Shown here: one piece after another, positions 1-6,150 of the stretch
How the letters are laid out: every line of letters begins with the position of its first letter
Position numbering within the stretch: position 1 is the stretch's first letter
IMG/VR virus record: IMGVR_UViG_3300036759_000100
Coordinates: 1 to 25,762 of that record
Reading direction: 5' to 3' (one strand)
From: a virus
Length of the DNA stretch: 25,762 nucleotides
Position numbers and translations under genes: made by a program
The notes under the pieces: generated by a model
Seen by the model: the letters and a program-made list of their open reading frames with translations, nothing else
Databases searched by the model: none
What the model was told of the DNA's origin: nothing

Positions 1-2
1 TC

Positions 3-101
3 GCCCGAGCGGTGCGGCGGCGTTACGGCAACCGGGTGGCGAGCGTCGGCAAGGCGAAGGGGACGACGACTCGGCCGGGACTGCGGCGGCGAAGGCGGTG
101 A
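3..101 (+). CDS. C-terminal fragment of a small basic phage protein (5' end outside the window)
   Basis: Reading from base 3 gives 32 residues beginning ARAVRRRYGNRV and ending in a run of arginines before TGA at 99-101. The segment RAVRRRYGNRVASVGKAKG resembles, from memory, the C-terminus of short phage proteins whose N-terminus carries AFAYP.TR.YP, and exactly that N-terminus occurs at the right edge of this window (25643). The stop overlaps the GTG of the next gene in a GTGA motif. The function is unknown and the family match is recalled, not computed. It is too short for a stronger call. Confidence 0.5.
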   Translation, partial: ARAVRRRYGNRVASVGKAKGTTTRPGLRRRRR

Positions 102-181
102 AGGTGGCGGTCAACCTGCCGGGCTTCGCGCAGGTCGTGCTCGCGGTCGTCGCGATCGTCGCGCTGGTGCACTTCTGGTGA
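98..181 (+). CDS. 27-residue single-pass membrane peptide
   Basis: A GTG at 98 sits in a GTGA overlap with the preceding stop, and the reading frame ends at TGA 179-181, which itself overlaps the next GTG. The product (VKVAVNLPGFAQVVLAV then VAIVALVHFW) is almost entirely one hydrophobic helix. The frame is also open upstream to the window edge, but the arginine-rich upstream reading is antisense-like and the double GTGA coupling favours the short form. Tiny membrane peptides next to a two-helix membrane protein can be holin components or membrane-anchored early proteins; which applies here is unknown. Confidence 0.5.
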   Translation: MKVAVNLPGFAQVVLAVVAIVALVHFW

Positions 182-498
182 ACGGCGAGTCGGTACGCCA
201 GACCCGCCTCCGGGACTGGGCTGCGCTCCTGCTGGCGGTCGCGATCTGCACGGCGGTGAACCTGGTGACGATCGGCGTCCTCTACGACGCGATCCGCTCG
301 CCGAAGCCGGGCGTTGCGCTGTCGGACAACGCAACGCAGCTGCTGCAGACCGCGCTCGGCGGGATCATCGGTGTGCTCGGCGCTTACCTCGGCTTCCGCG
401 CAGGCCATGCGGCGGGGGAGGACGGGGGGAGGCCACCCGGCCCGGCGCCGGTGAGCGACGAGTCCGAGCAGACGGCGGCAGAGGTCGCGGCGCCGTGA
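178..498 (+). CDS. Small two-helix membrane protein
   Basis: This 106-residue product starts at a GTG overlapping the previous stop. It has two clear hydrophobic segments, about residues 13-37 (WAALLLAVAICTAVNLV…) and 50-75 (LLQTALGGIIGVLGAYLGF), followed by a hydrophilic, acidic, proline-rich tail. Size and topology (short basic N-terminus, two helices, polar tail) would suit a class II holin, but it lies ahead of the packaging genes rather than beside the endolysin at 16860, so this is only a possibility. It is probably co-translated with the 27-residue membrane peptide. Confidence 0.7.
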   Translation: MNGESVRQTRLRDWAALLLAVAICTAVNLVTIGVLYDAIRSPKPGVALSDNATQLLQTALGGIIGVLGAYLGFRAGHAAGEDGGRPPGPAPVSDESEQTAAEVAAP

Positions 499-530
499 GT
501 GTTGTCAGCCGAGGCGACGGCGGTTTTTAG

Positions 531-818
531 GTGGACGCGCTCGCGACCGACCCCGATCGGCCGATCCCCCCCCGCCGCGCGCGATCGACGGCGCAGCGCG
601 GCTACGGCGCGCGCCACCAGCGGATCCGGCGCGGCCTCGCCCGATGGGTCGCGTCCGGGCACGCGACCTGCGCGCGCTGCGGTCGGCTGATCCGACCGGG
701 CGAGCCGTGGGATCTCGGCCACGTCGATCACGACCGCTCGCGCTACGCAGGCCCGGAGCACGCCTACTGCAACCGCGCGACCGCCAACCGGCCGGGTAGG
801 ACGTCGCGCTCATGGTGA
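531..818 (+). CDS. HNH endonuclease
   Basis: The product is 95 residues from GTG 531. The pattern [20 protein letters not shown] followed by CARCG, then [10 protein letters not shown] and [16 protein letters not shown], is the small phage HNH nuclease layout: a CxxC zinc knuckle, the DLGH/DHD metal and catalytic core, and a final CN.A. In HK97-like phages such nucleases sit beside the terminase and take part in cos cleavage during DNA packaging, and here the terminase genes follow within 1.4 kb. Bases 499-530 hold only a T-run (524-528) and no convincing ribosome site, so the exact start is uncertain. Confidence 0.85.
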   Translation: MDALATDPDRPIPPRRARSTAQRGYGARHQRIRRGLARWVASGHATCARCGRLIRPGEPWDLGHVDHDRSRYAGPEHAYCNRATANRPGRTSRSW

Positions 819-961
819 TGCGGGACGGTCTCTACCGCGTGACGACCGGCTACCTCTGCGCCGGGTTCATGGTCGAGGGCGGTCGCGTCAGCCGCTGCGC
901 GCCGGTCCTGCGGCGGCGGCTCGACTACTGGCGCACGCGCGCGGAGTGGATCTGCCCGTGA
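812..961 (+). CDS. Small conserved phage protein (YRVTT..LCAGF type)
   Basis: This 49-residue product has the segments [20 protein letters not shown] and [13 protein letters not shown], a pattern I recall from many short uncharacterised actinophage proteins. It starts at ATG 812, seven bases inside the end of the HNH gene, with a GGTAGGA purine stretch about ten bases upstream; ATG 818 is an alternative forming a TGATG overlap. The two cysteines (LCAGF and RCAP) might bind a metal or form a pair. The function is unknown. Its stop overlaps the GTG proposed for the next gene. Confidence 0.7.
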   Translation: MVMRDGLYRVTTGYLCAGFMVEGGRVSRCAPVLRRRLDYWRTRAEWICP

Positions 962-2187
962 GCACGATCGCGCCGACGCTCGCCGACCTGCGCGTGCCGA
1001 TCGAGTCGCTGCGGCCCTACTCGCGCAACCCGAGGCGCGGCAACCTGGAGGCGATCAAGGCCTCGCTGCAGGCGCACGGTCAGTATCGGCCGATCGTCGC
1101 GCGCAAGGGCAGCGGCGAGGTACTGGCCGGGAACCACACGCTGGCGGCCGCGCGTGAGCTTGGCTGGGACTCGCTCGCCGCGACCTTCATCGAGGTGGAC
1201 GACGAGCAAGCGGCGCGGATCGTGCTGGTGGACAACCGGACGGCCGACCTCGGCAGCTACGACGACGGCGAACTGGTGACGCTGCTCGACTCGCTGCCCG
1301 GCCTGGACGGTACCGGCTGGGACAACGACGAGTTCGACCGGCTGCTGATGCGTGTCGATCCCGAGCGCGGCGCCGAGCGCGACACCGACCCGGCCGAGCC
1401 GCCCGAGCAGCCGACGACGCGAGCGGGTGACCTCTACCGGCTGGGTGAGCAGCGCCTGCTCTGCGGTGACGCGACCAGCGCCGCCGACGTCCAACGGCTG
1501 ATGGACGGCGAGCACGCGGCGCTGATGGCGACCGACCCGCCCTACGAGGTTGGCTACGACGCACAGAACCACCCGCCCTCGAAGGCGAACCGGGGCGCGG
1601 CCAACCGCAACAAGGCCTGGGCCTATCGCGAATCGGCCGACGGCTCGGGCCTCTACCTGCGCTTCCTGGAGGTCGCGCTCGCCGAGGCGCTGGCGCGATC
1701 GGTCGCGATCTACCAGTGGCACGCCGGGAACCGGGCCGACAACGTGATCCGCGCCTGGGACGTCTGCCGGGTCGTGACTCATCAGCAGCTGGTGTGGGTC
1801 AAGGCGCGGAAGGTGTTGACCTACGCCGACTTCATGCAGCAGCACGAACCGTGCCTCTACGGCTGGCGCCAGGGTCACCGGCCGAGGCGGCGCCCGCCGG
1901 TCGAGACGCCGACTGTCTGGCAGATCGACCAGCAGGGCGAGTACGACGGCGTCCACCCGACGCAGAAGCCGCTGGCGCTGTTCGCGCGGCCCTACTCCTG
2001 GCACCTGCGCGAGGGGCAGATCGGCTACGAGCCTTTCGCCGGGTCGGGGACGGCGCTGATCGCGGCCGAGAACCTGGGTCGCCGCTGCTTCGCCCTGGAG
2101 ATCGACCCGGCCTACTGCGACGTCGTCGTGGATCGCTGGCAGCGGCACACGGGCGGGAGGGCCGAGGTCGAGCATGCCGCGCTATAG
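958..2187 (+). CDS. ParB-like nuclease domain fused to beta-class DNA methyltransferase
   Basis: GTG 958 overlaps the preceding stop (GTGA). A GTG four codons earlier is possible, but it has no spaced ribosome site. The N-terminal 110 residues form a ParB/sulfiredoxin-like domain (LRPYSRNPRRGNLEAIKASL, GEVLAGNHTLAAARELG). The rest is a DNA methyltransferase: DPPYEVGY (motif IV, residues about 193-200) precedes HPTQKP and FAGSGT (SAM-binding motif I, about 360-365), the circular order of N6-adenine/N4-cytosine beta-class enzymes. Such fusions are common in phages, where the methyltransferase is thought to protect DNA from host restriction or mark it. The target sequence cannot be told from this. 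It overlaps the small terminase by 14 bases. Confidence 0.93.
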   Translation: MSTIAPTLADLRVPIESLRPYSRNPRRGNLEAIKASLQAHGQYRPIVARKGSGEVLAGNHTLAAARELGWDSLAATFIEVDDEQAARIVLVDNRTADLGSYDDGELVTLLDSLPGLDGTGWDNDEFDRLLMRVDPERGAERDTDPAEPPEQPTTRAGDLYRLGEQRLLCGDATSAADVQRLMDGEHAALMATDPPYEVGYDAQNHPPSKANRGAANRNKAWAYRESADGSGLYLRFLEVALAEALARSVAIYQWHAGNRADNVIRAWDVCRVVTHQQLVWVKARKVLTYADFMQQHEPCLYGWRQGHRPRRRPPVETPTVWQIDQQGEYDGVHPTQKPLALFARPYSWHLREGQIGYEPFAGSGTALIAAENLGRRCFALEIDPAYCDVVVDRWQRHTGGRAEVEHAAL

Positions 2188-2554
2188 CCGCCCGAGCGAG
2201 CGCGTCCAGCAGCTGGTCGCGATGCTGCGCGCGGGCAACTACCTCGACGTCGCATGCCGCGCCGCCGGGATCGCAGTCGAAGACCTTGCGGACTGGCTCG
2301 AACGCTCGGACGAGCTTGCGCGCCAGGTGGCGCAGGCCGTCGCCGAGGGCGAGGCGCGCGCGGTCACGCAGATCGCGCAGGCCGCGCGCGAGAACTGGCA
2401 GGCGGCGGCCTGGCTGCTGGAGCGCCAGTACCCGGAACGCTGGGCGCGACCGCTGGCGCGCACGACCGACGAGGCGGTGCCCGCGCTCGGCACCGACGGA
2501 GTCGATGAACTCGCCTCGAAGCGCGCGACGCGAAGGGCGCGCCTCAGTCCGTGA
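2174..2554 (+). CDS. terS: Terminase small subunit (probable)
   Basis: This 126-residue protein starts at ATG 2174 inside the end of the methyltransferase gene. Residues about 18-45 (RAGNYLDVACRAAGIAVEDLADWLER) form a helix-turn-helix of the kind that recognises phage DNA at the packaging site. The segment NWQAAAWLLERQYPERWAR is a hallmark of one family of actinophage small terminases. It lies directly upstream of the large terminase with a GTGA start/stop overlap, the usual arrangement. The product would assemble as a ring on viral DNA and load the motor encoded next. Confidence 0.85.
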   Translation: MPRYSRPSERVQQLVAMLRAGNYLDVACRAAGIAVEDLADWLERSDELARQVAQAVAEGEARAVTQIAQAARENWQAAAWLLERQYPERWARPLARTTDEAVPALGTDGVDELASKRATRRARLSP

Positions 2555-3996
2555 GTGTTGCCGAGGTCGGCGTGCAGACGCCGCGCATCATGCGCGTGCC
2601 GAAGTACCAGTCAAGCGCGGGCGCCGAGGCGGTCGAACTCGCGGCGATGGCTGGCCTGCTGCTCGACCCGTGGGAGGCGCTGGTCTTGAAGCACGCCCTG
2701 GGCGAACGGCTCGACGGGCGCTGGGCGGCGACCGAGGTCGGCCTCTGCGTCCCCCGCCAGAACGGCAAGAACGCCGTGCTGGAGGCGCGCGAGCTGGTCG
2801 GCCTGTTCCTGCTCGGCGAACCGCTGATCATCCATTCGGCCCAGCACTTCAAGACGGCCAAGGAGCACTTCCTGCGCCTGCTCGGGCTGATCGAGGCGAC
2901 GCCCGACTTCGCGCGTCGGGTCAAGAAGGTGATCCGCACGCACGGCGAGGAGGGGATCGAACTTACGAACGGCCAGCGGATCCTGTTCTTCGCGCGCACG
3001 AAGTCGTCCGGTCGAGGCTTCACCGCGCCGCTGGTCGTCTACGACGAGGCGATGTTCCTGGCCGAGGCCTCGCTCGGCGCGCTGATGCCAACGATGGCAA
3101 CGATGCCGAACCGGCAACGCTGGTTCACCGGCTCGGCGGTCGATCAACTCGTCCACCTGGAGGGCGTCGTCTTCGCGCGCGTGCGCGAGCGCGCGCTGGC
3201 GGCGAGCGATCCGCGCCTCGCCTACTTCGAGTGGTCGCTGGAGCACGACACGCCCGACCTGCTCGACGGCGAGACCGCCCGCGACCCCGGCGCCTGGGCG
3301 GTCGCCAACCCCGGCCTCGGGATCAGGATCATGGCCGAAGCGGTTGAGGACGAGTTCAACACGCTCGACCGGCGCACGTTTGCGGTCGAGCGCCTGGGCG
3401 TCGGCGACTGGCCGCCGACCGACCTGACGACGCCCGCGCTGGTCGCGCCCGAGGTGTGGTTCGCGCTGACCGACGAGGCCTCGCAGCTGCTCGACCCGGT
3501 CTGCTTCGCCTTCGACGTTGCGCCTGACCGCTCCTCAGCGGCGATCGCTGCCGCTGGCCGACGCCACGACGGGCTGCTGCACCTGGAGATCGTCGCTCAC
3601 GACCGGGGCGCGACCTGGGCGCCGCAGCGGCTGGCGCAGCTGAACGATCGCTGGCACCCGCTCGCCGTCCTCTGCGACGCCGTCGGCCCGGTCGCCTCGC
3701 TCGTGCACGCCTGCGAGGAGGCGGGCGTGATCGTTCAGCCGGTCAAGGCCTCAGAGCACGCGAAGGCGTGCGGGATGCTGCTCGACACGATCGAAGACGA
3801 AGGCCTGCGCCATCTCGGAAGCGCCGAACTCGCGGTCGCGCTGGCGGCGGCGACCAAGCGCCCGCTGGGTGATGCGTTCGCCTGGTCGCGCAAGAACTCG
3901 AACGCCGACATTACGCCGCTGGTTGCGGCGACGCTGGCGCTGTGGGGTGCGATCACGCTCGGCTGGAACCCCGACGAGGAGCTTCGGATCTACTGA
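2551..3996 (+). CDS. terL: Terminase large subunit (packaging ATPase and nuclease)
   Basis: The protein has 481 residues. The ATPase half carries a Walker A-like PRQNGKN (68-74), Walker B LVVYDEA (161-167) and SSGRGF (152-157) ahead of it. The C-terminal RNase H-like nuclease shows FDVAPDRSSAA (acidic residue 322), LCDAVGP (376) and SNADITPL (453), spaced as expected for the three metal-binding acids. It is the motor that threads DNA into the prohead through the portal (6074) and cuts the concatemer. GTG 2551 overlaps the small subunit stop. The gene is followed by a 72-base gap holding a candidate promoter. Confidence 0.96.
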   Translation: MSVAEVGVQTPRIMRVPKYQSSAGAEAVELAAMAGLLLDPWEALVLKHALGERLDGRWAATEVGLCVPRQNGKNAVLEARELVGLFLLGEPLIIHSAQHFKTAKEHFLRLLGLIEATPDFARRVKKVIRTHGEEGIELTNGQRILFFARTKSSGRGFTAPLVVYDEAMFLAEASLGALMPTMATMPNRQRWFTGSAVDQLVHLEGVVFARVRERALAASDPRLAYFEWSLEHDTPDLLDGETARDPGAWAVANPGLGIRIMAEAVEDEFNTLDRRTFAVERLGVGDWPPTDLTTPALVAPEVWFALTDEASQLLDPVCFAFDVAPDRSSAAIAAAGRRHDGLLHLEIVAHDRGATWAPQRLAQLNDRWHPLAVLCDAVGPVASLVHACEEAGVIVQPVKASEHAKACGMLLDTIEDEGLRHLGSAELAVALAAATKRPLGDAFAWSRKNSNADITPLVAATLALWGAITLGWNPDEELRIY

Positions 3997-4000
3997 GCCG

Positions 4001-4030
4001 TTGCGACCTGTCCCGCGCGTTCGTTAGCCT
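4001..4030 (+). promoter_or_regulatory. Candidate promoter ahead of the ParB-like gene
   Basis: TTGCGA (4001-4006), 18 bases, then TAGCCT (4025-4030) fits an actinobacterial sigma-A promoter, in which TAnnnT is the main -10 requirement. Transcription would begin near 4037 and leave a short leader with GAGGAGG before ATG 4069. The -10 lies inside the left arm of an imperfect inverted repeat, GTTAGCC (4023-4029) and GGCAAAC (4034-4040), that resembles one in the portal promoter. Confidence 0.45.
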
Positions 4031-4040
4031 TTCGGCAAAC
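4023..4040. promoter_or_regulatory. Candidate operator, site A
   Basis: An 18-bp inverted repeat, GTTAGCC-N4-GGCAAAC, has one mismatched pair. It covers the -10 hexamer of the promoter at 4001-4030. It has the same length and the same outer half-sites as site B at 6038-6055, with 12 of 18 positions identical. This spacing over a core promoter suits a dimeric repressor. No regulator is assigned; the winged-helix protein at 22427 is one candidate. Confidence 0.4.
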
Positions 4041-4068
4041 CTGCCTGGACGCAACCGAGGAGGACGAC

Positions 4069-5520
4069 ATGACCGAAGTAACTGGCACGGGCCGCATCCA
4101 GCGACCGGCCTCGAAAGACCTGCGCGCGCTCAGTCGGCGCTTCAAGCAGGGGTTCCGCTGGAAGCCGACCAGGGGTGGGCACTGGCGCCTGGTCGATCGA
4201 AACGGCCACTACGTCGAGCACGGCGGGACGGTCATCACCGTGAGCGACAACCCGAGTCCCGGAGTGCTGCGAGCCGTGACCGACGAGCTTCAAGAGGCGC
4301 GCGTCTTGAAGGGGACGCGGCAGCGCGACATCAGCCGCGCCGATCTCAAGCGCCGAGGCGACGCTTACCGCGAGATGGCCGCCGCTCGCGACGCGCGGCG
4401 GCAGGAGGTCGCCACCGATCGGCTCAAGCGGTACGCCGCTGTGCTCAAGCCGATGGGCGGCGTCCAGACACCAGGGCTGGCGATTGAACTCGGCGCCGCC
4501 GGGATGGTCGTCGCGCGCGAAGACTTCGGCCGTGAACTCGGCCTCGACCTGCTGCAACAGAACGCGCGCCGCGTGCTCACGGGCGGCTGGGTCGAGGATC
4601 GCTACGGCGAGATTTGGGACGCGATGCTCGACCGGCTGGAGCGCGCACCGGACGCGGTCGGCGAGTGGTTCACGCTGATCCGCGAAGGGCGCGGTCTGCC
4701 CGCTGACCACGTCGAGGTGCGACTGCCGAAGGGTGCGCAGGACGACTGGCCGTTTGACGTCAAGCTGCTGCCGCTCGACGCGCTGTTCGCCGATGAGACC
4801 TACCAGCGCCCGATCAACTGGCCGTTCGTGCGCAAGGAGGCGGCGCGCTTCGATCCGTCGCTCGTCGGGACGATCGACGTCGCCCAGCGAGGCCCGGCGC
4901 AGTTCGCGATCCTCGACGGCCAGCAGCGGCGGGAGATCGTGCGGCTCGCCGGGAAGACGACGCTGTTCGCTTCGATCTACGTCGGTCTCGACCTCCCGAG
5001 TGAGGCGCGCTTCTTCCTGCACAAGAACCGCGATCGCCGCAACGTCCACCCGTACTACACCTACCAGGCGAAGCTGACCGCCCGCGACCCGGCCGCGCTC
5101 GGGATCGAGGACGTTGTCAGCAGGTTCGGCTATAAGATCGCCATCGGCGCACCGCGCGGTGGCGAGATGCCAGACAACATCGCGGCGATCGCTGCCGTCG
5201 AGATCGCCTACGGCCTCAAGCTGCCCGACGGCAGTGACGCGCTCACGCCCACCCTGGCGACGATGCGGGAGGCGACCTACGGGCGCGCGCTTGGCAACAG
5301 CGCCGCCCTGATCCGAGGCCTCGCGACCATCTACGCCGCCGAGAACGGGCAGCTGGGCAACGTCGATCCCGAGCGAATGGCGAAGGCGATCCTGGGCGTC
5401 GGTCCCGAACTGCTCGTCGGCCGCGCGCGCGACGTCGTCCGCTCCTCGGGCGGGCAGGTCTACCGGCGGATGGTCGATGTGCTGATGAGCGAGTACCAGA
5501 AGGCCGGGCGGTCGAAGTGA
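4069..5520 (+). CDS. ParB-like (DUF6551-type) protein with HicA-like N-terminal domain
   Basis: This 483-residue protein starts at ATG 4069 with a strong GAGGAGG site. Residues about 22-80 (GFRWKPTRGGHWRLV…, SDNPSPGVLRAV) resemble the HicA-like RNA-binding fold in phage proteins: a G.H strand followed by a GxLR helix. Residues about 231-345 hold a ParB/sulfiredoxin-like domain: ADETYQRPINW, FDPSLVGTIDVAQRG, ILDGQQRREIVRLAG and FFLHKNRDRRNVHPY. The middle is charged and helical. ParB-fold proteins of this group sit in many actinophages without a proven role; DNA binding or CTP/ATP-dependent action is possible. It heads its own transcription unit between terminase and portal. Confidence 0.7.
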   Translation: MTEVTGTGRIQRPASKDLRALSRRFKQGFRWKPTRGGHWRLVDRNGHYVEHGGTVITVSDNPSPGVLRAVTDELQEARVLKGTRQRDISRADLKRRGDAYREMAAARDARRQEVATDRLKRYAAVLKPMGGVQTPGLAIELGAAGMVVAREDFGRELGLDLLQQNARRVLTGGWVEDRYGEIWDAMLDRLERAPDAVGEWFTLIREGRGLPADHVEVRLPKGAQDDWPFDVKLLPLDALFADETYQRPINWPFVRKEAARFDPSLVGTIDVAQRGPAQFAILDGQQRREIVRLAGKTTLFASIYVGLDLPSEARFFLHKNRDRRNVHPYYTYQAKLTARDPAALGIEDVVSRFGYKIAIGAPRGGEMPDNIAAIAAVEIAYGLKLPDGSDALTPTLATMREATYGRALGNSAALIRGLATIYAAENGQLGNVDPERMAKAILGVGPELLVGRARDVVRSSGGQVYRRMVDVLMSEYQKAGRSK

Positions 5521-5711
5521 TCCGCGTCGAGATCCAGAACGATCAGTCGGGCGGCGTCGAGCACGCCAGCTACGACGTGAGCGTGACGCTTCCCGAGCGC
5601 GGGCGCCCGGTCACCTACGCGGCGCGAGTCGAAGGGTTCGAGCGCGGGCGCGGCTGGGGCGATCTGGTCCGGGAAGCGATCGCGGCGCTGGAGGCGGCGG
5701 GTGTCCGGTGA
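5517..5711 (+). CDS. Small protein of unknown function
   Basis: This 64-residue product starts at GTG 5517 in a GTGA overlap and ends in another. The sequence alternates beta-like stretches (MIRVEIQND, YDVSVTLPERG, VTYAARVEGF) with a final amphipathic helix (WGDLVREAIAALEAAGV), suggesting a compact alpha/beta fold. I recognise no family. Coupling on both sides and normal GC-rich third positions support it as a real gene. Confidence 0.65.
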   Translation: MIRVEIQNDQSGGVEHASYDVSVTLPERGRPVTYAARVEGFERGRGWGDLVREAIAALEAAGVR

Positions 5712-5893
5712 GCGCGCCCGCTGAGATTACGCGCGAGGAGTGGTGGCGCGAGTACGCGGCCTGGCAACTTGGGCACCGTGACGGCCCGGTCTGCGTGCGC
5801 TGTGGCGCGACCATCCCGGTCGAGCGCGTGATGCCGTGGTGCCTATGCGAGCCGTGCGAGGCGATTGACGAAGTGATGCGGGAGGTCGAATGA
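5708..5893 (+). CDS. Small zinc-ribbon protein
   Basis: This 61-residue product starts at GTG 5708 (GTGA overlap). An aromatic, acidic helix (REEWWREYAAWQLG) precedes CVRCGATIPVERVMPWCLCEPCE, five cysteines in which CVRC and one of the two later pairs can form a four-cysteine zinc site. Its role is unknown. It is one of several tiny cysteine-pair proteins in this genome. Its stop overlaps ATG 5890. Confidence 0.65.
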   Translation: MSAPAEITREEWWREYAAWQLGHRDGPVCVRCGATIPVERVMPWCLCEPCEAIDEVMREVE

Positions 5894-6150
5894 GTGACGA
5901 CAGCTACGCGCTCTGGCATCTGCGTGAGGTCGCCGATCGCGCGATGAGGCCTGTAGGATCGCCGAGTGTCCGCGCGTCCGGGCAGGACTGCGGCCAGCAC
6001 GACGATGCGGGAGGGCGGCTGCGGTCGCCCTCTCATCGTTTGCACCCTGGCAAACGGGCCGTAGAATCTGACCATGCGGCTTCGTCGTCGCCGCGAGCCG
6101 GTTCTCCCCGAAGCGGTCAACGCAGTACCGCCGACCTACGCGACGTTTGA
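5890..6150 (+). CDS. Doubtful small ORF running into the portal gene
   Basis: ATG 5890 is coupled to the preceding stop (ATGA) and the first 20 codons look coding (MSDDSYALWHLREVADRAM). Beyond about 5950 the frame crosses a -10-like box, a strong hairpin and the portal promoter, turns into serine/arginine-rich sequence, and overlaps the portal gene by 77 bases. Either a real short gene has lost its stop codon to the regulatory island, or the 3' part is chance read-through. I consider only the 5' third likely to be meaningful. Confidence 0.3.
   Translation: MSDDSYALWHLREVADRAMRPVGSPSVRASGQDCGQHDDAGGRLRSPSHRLHPGKRAVESDHAASSSPRAGSPRSGQRSTADLRDV
5954..5966 (+). promoter_or_regulatory. -10 box positioned for a start at 5966
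   Basis: TAGGAT (5954-5959) is preceded by G and followed by six bases and then G of a GTG at 5966, which is where +1 should fall. No good -35 is visible, which is common in actinobacterial promoters. It is the same arrangement as the portal promoter 108 bases downstream. It would drive a short RNA ending at the hairpin 6002-6039. Confidence 0.4.
5966..6041 (+). ncRNA. Possible short untranslated RNA or leader peptide ending in a hairpin
   Basis: Transcription from the -10 box at 5954 would give about 75 nt ending with the stem-loop 6002-6039 and TTT. The same RNA could start translation directly at GTG 5966, giving 32 residues and stopping at TAG 6062-6064, which is part of the next -10 hexamer. 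No known RNA family is recognised. This is an inference from the positions of promoter and hairpin. Confidence 0.25.
6002..6041 (+). terminator. Hairpin terminator ahead of the portal operon
   Basis: An outer stem ACGATG (6002-6007) / CATCGT (6034-6039) and an inner stem GAGGGCG (6011-6017) / CGCCCTC (6026-6032) form 13 pairs around a small internal loop and an 8-base loop, followed by TTT (6039-6041). The T-run is short, but actinobacterial terminators often lack one. It would end the transcript of the ParB-like unit, or the short RNA begun at 5966, before the portal promoter. Confidence 0.55.
6038..6055. promoter_or_regulatory. Candidate operator, site B
   Basis: GTTTGC (6038-6043) and GCAAAC (6050-6055) form an inverted repeat, extended by one C/G pair on the outside (6037 and 6056). 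It overlaps the -35 (TTGCAC, 6040-6045) and spacer of the portal promoter. It shares length and half-sites with site A at 4023-4040. A repressor bound here would block the head and tail operon. As RNA it could also form a small hairpin. Confidence 0.45.
6040..6074 (+). promoter_or_regulatory. Portal operon promoter with leaderless start
   Basis: TTGCAC (6040-6045), 16 bases, then TAGAAT (6062-6067), a five-of-six match to TATAAT. The last T at -7 places +1 exactly on the A of the portal ATG at 6074. There is no Shine-Dalgarno sequence upstream. Together these indicate a leaderless mRNA, a mode common in actinobacteria. Confidence 0.6.

Noticed and set aside
502-533. TTGTCA followed by TTTTTAGGTG as a promoter for the HNH gene
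   Set aside because: Spacing of 20 bases and a poor -10 make it unconvincing; the gene can be read from upstream transcripts.
499-690. Short forward frame after the two-helix membrane protein
   Set aside because: Arginine/serine/alanine-rich and overlapped by the HNH gene, whose motifs are clear.
1716-3347. Long forward frame over the methyltransferase and terminase genes
   Set aside because: It is arginine/alanine-rich shadow sequence without motifs, fully overlapping two clear genes in other frames.
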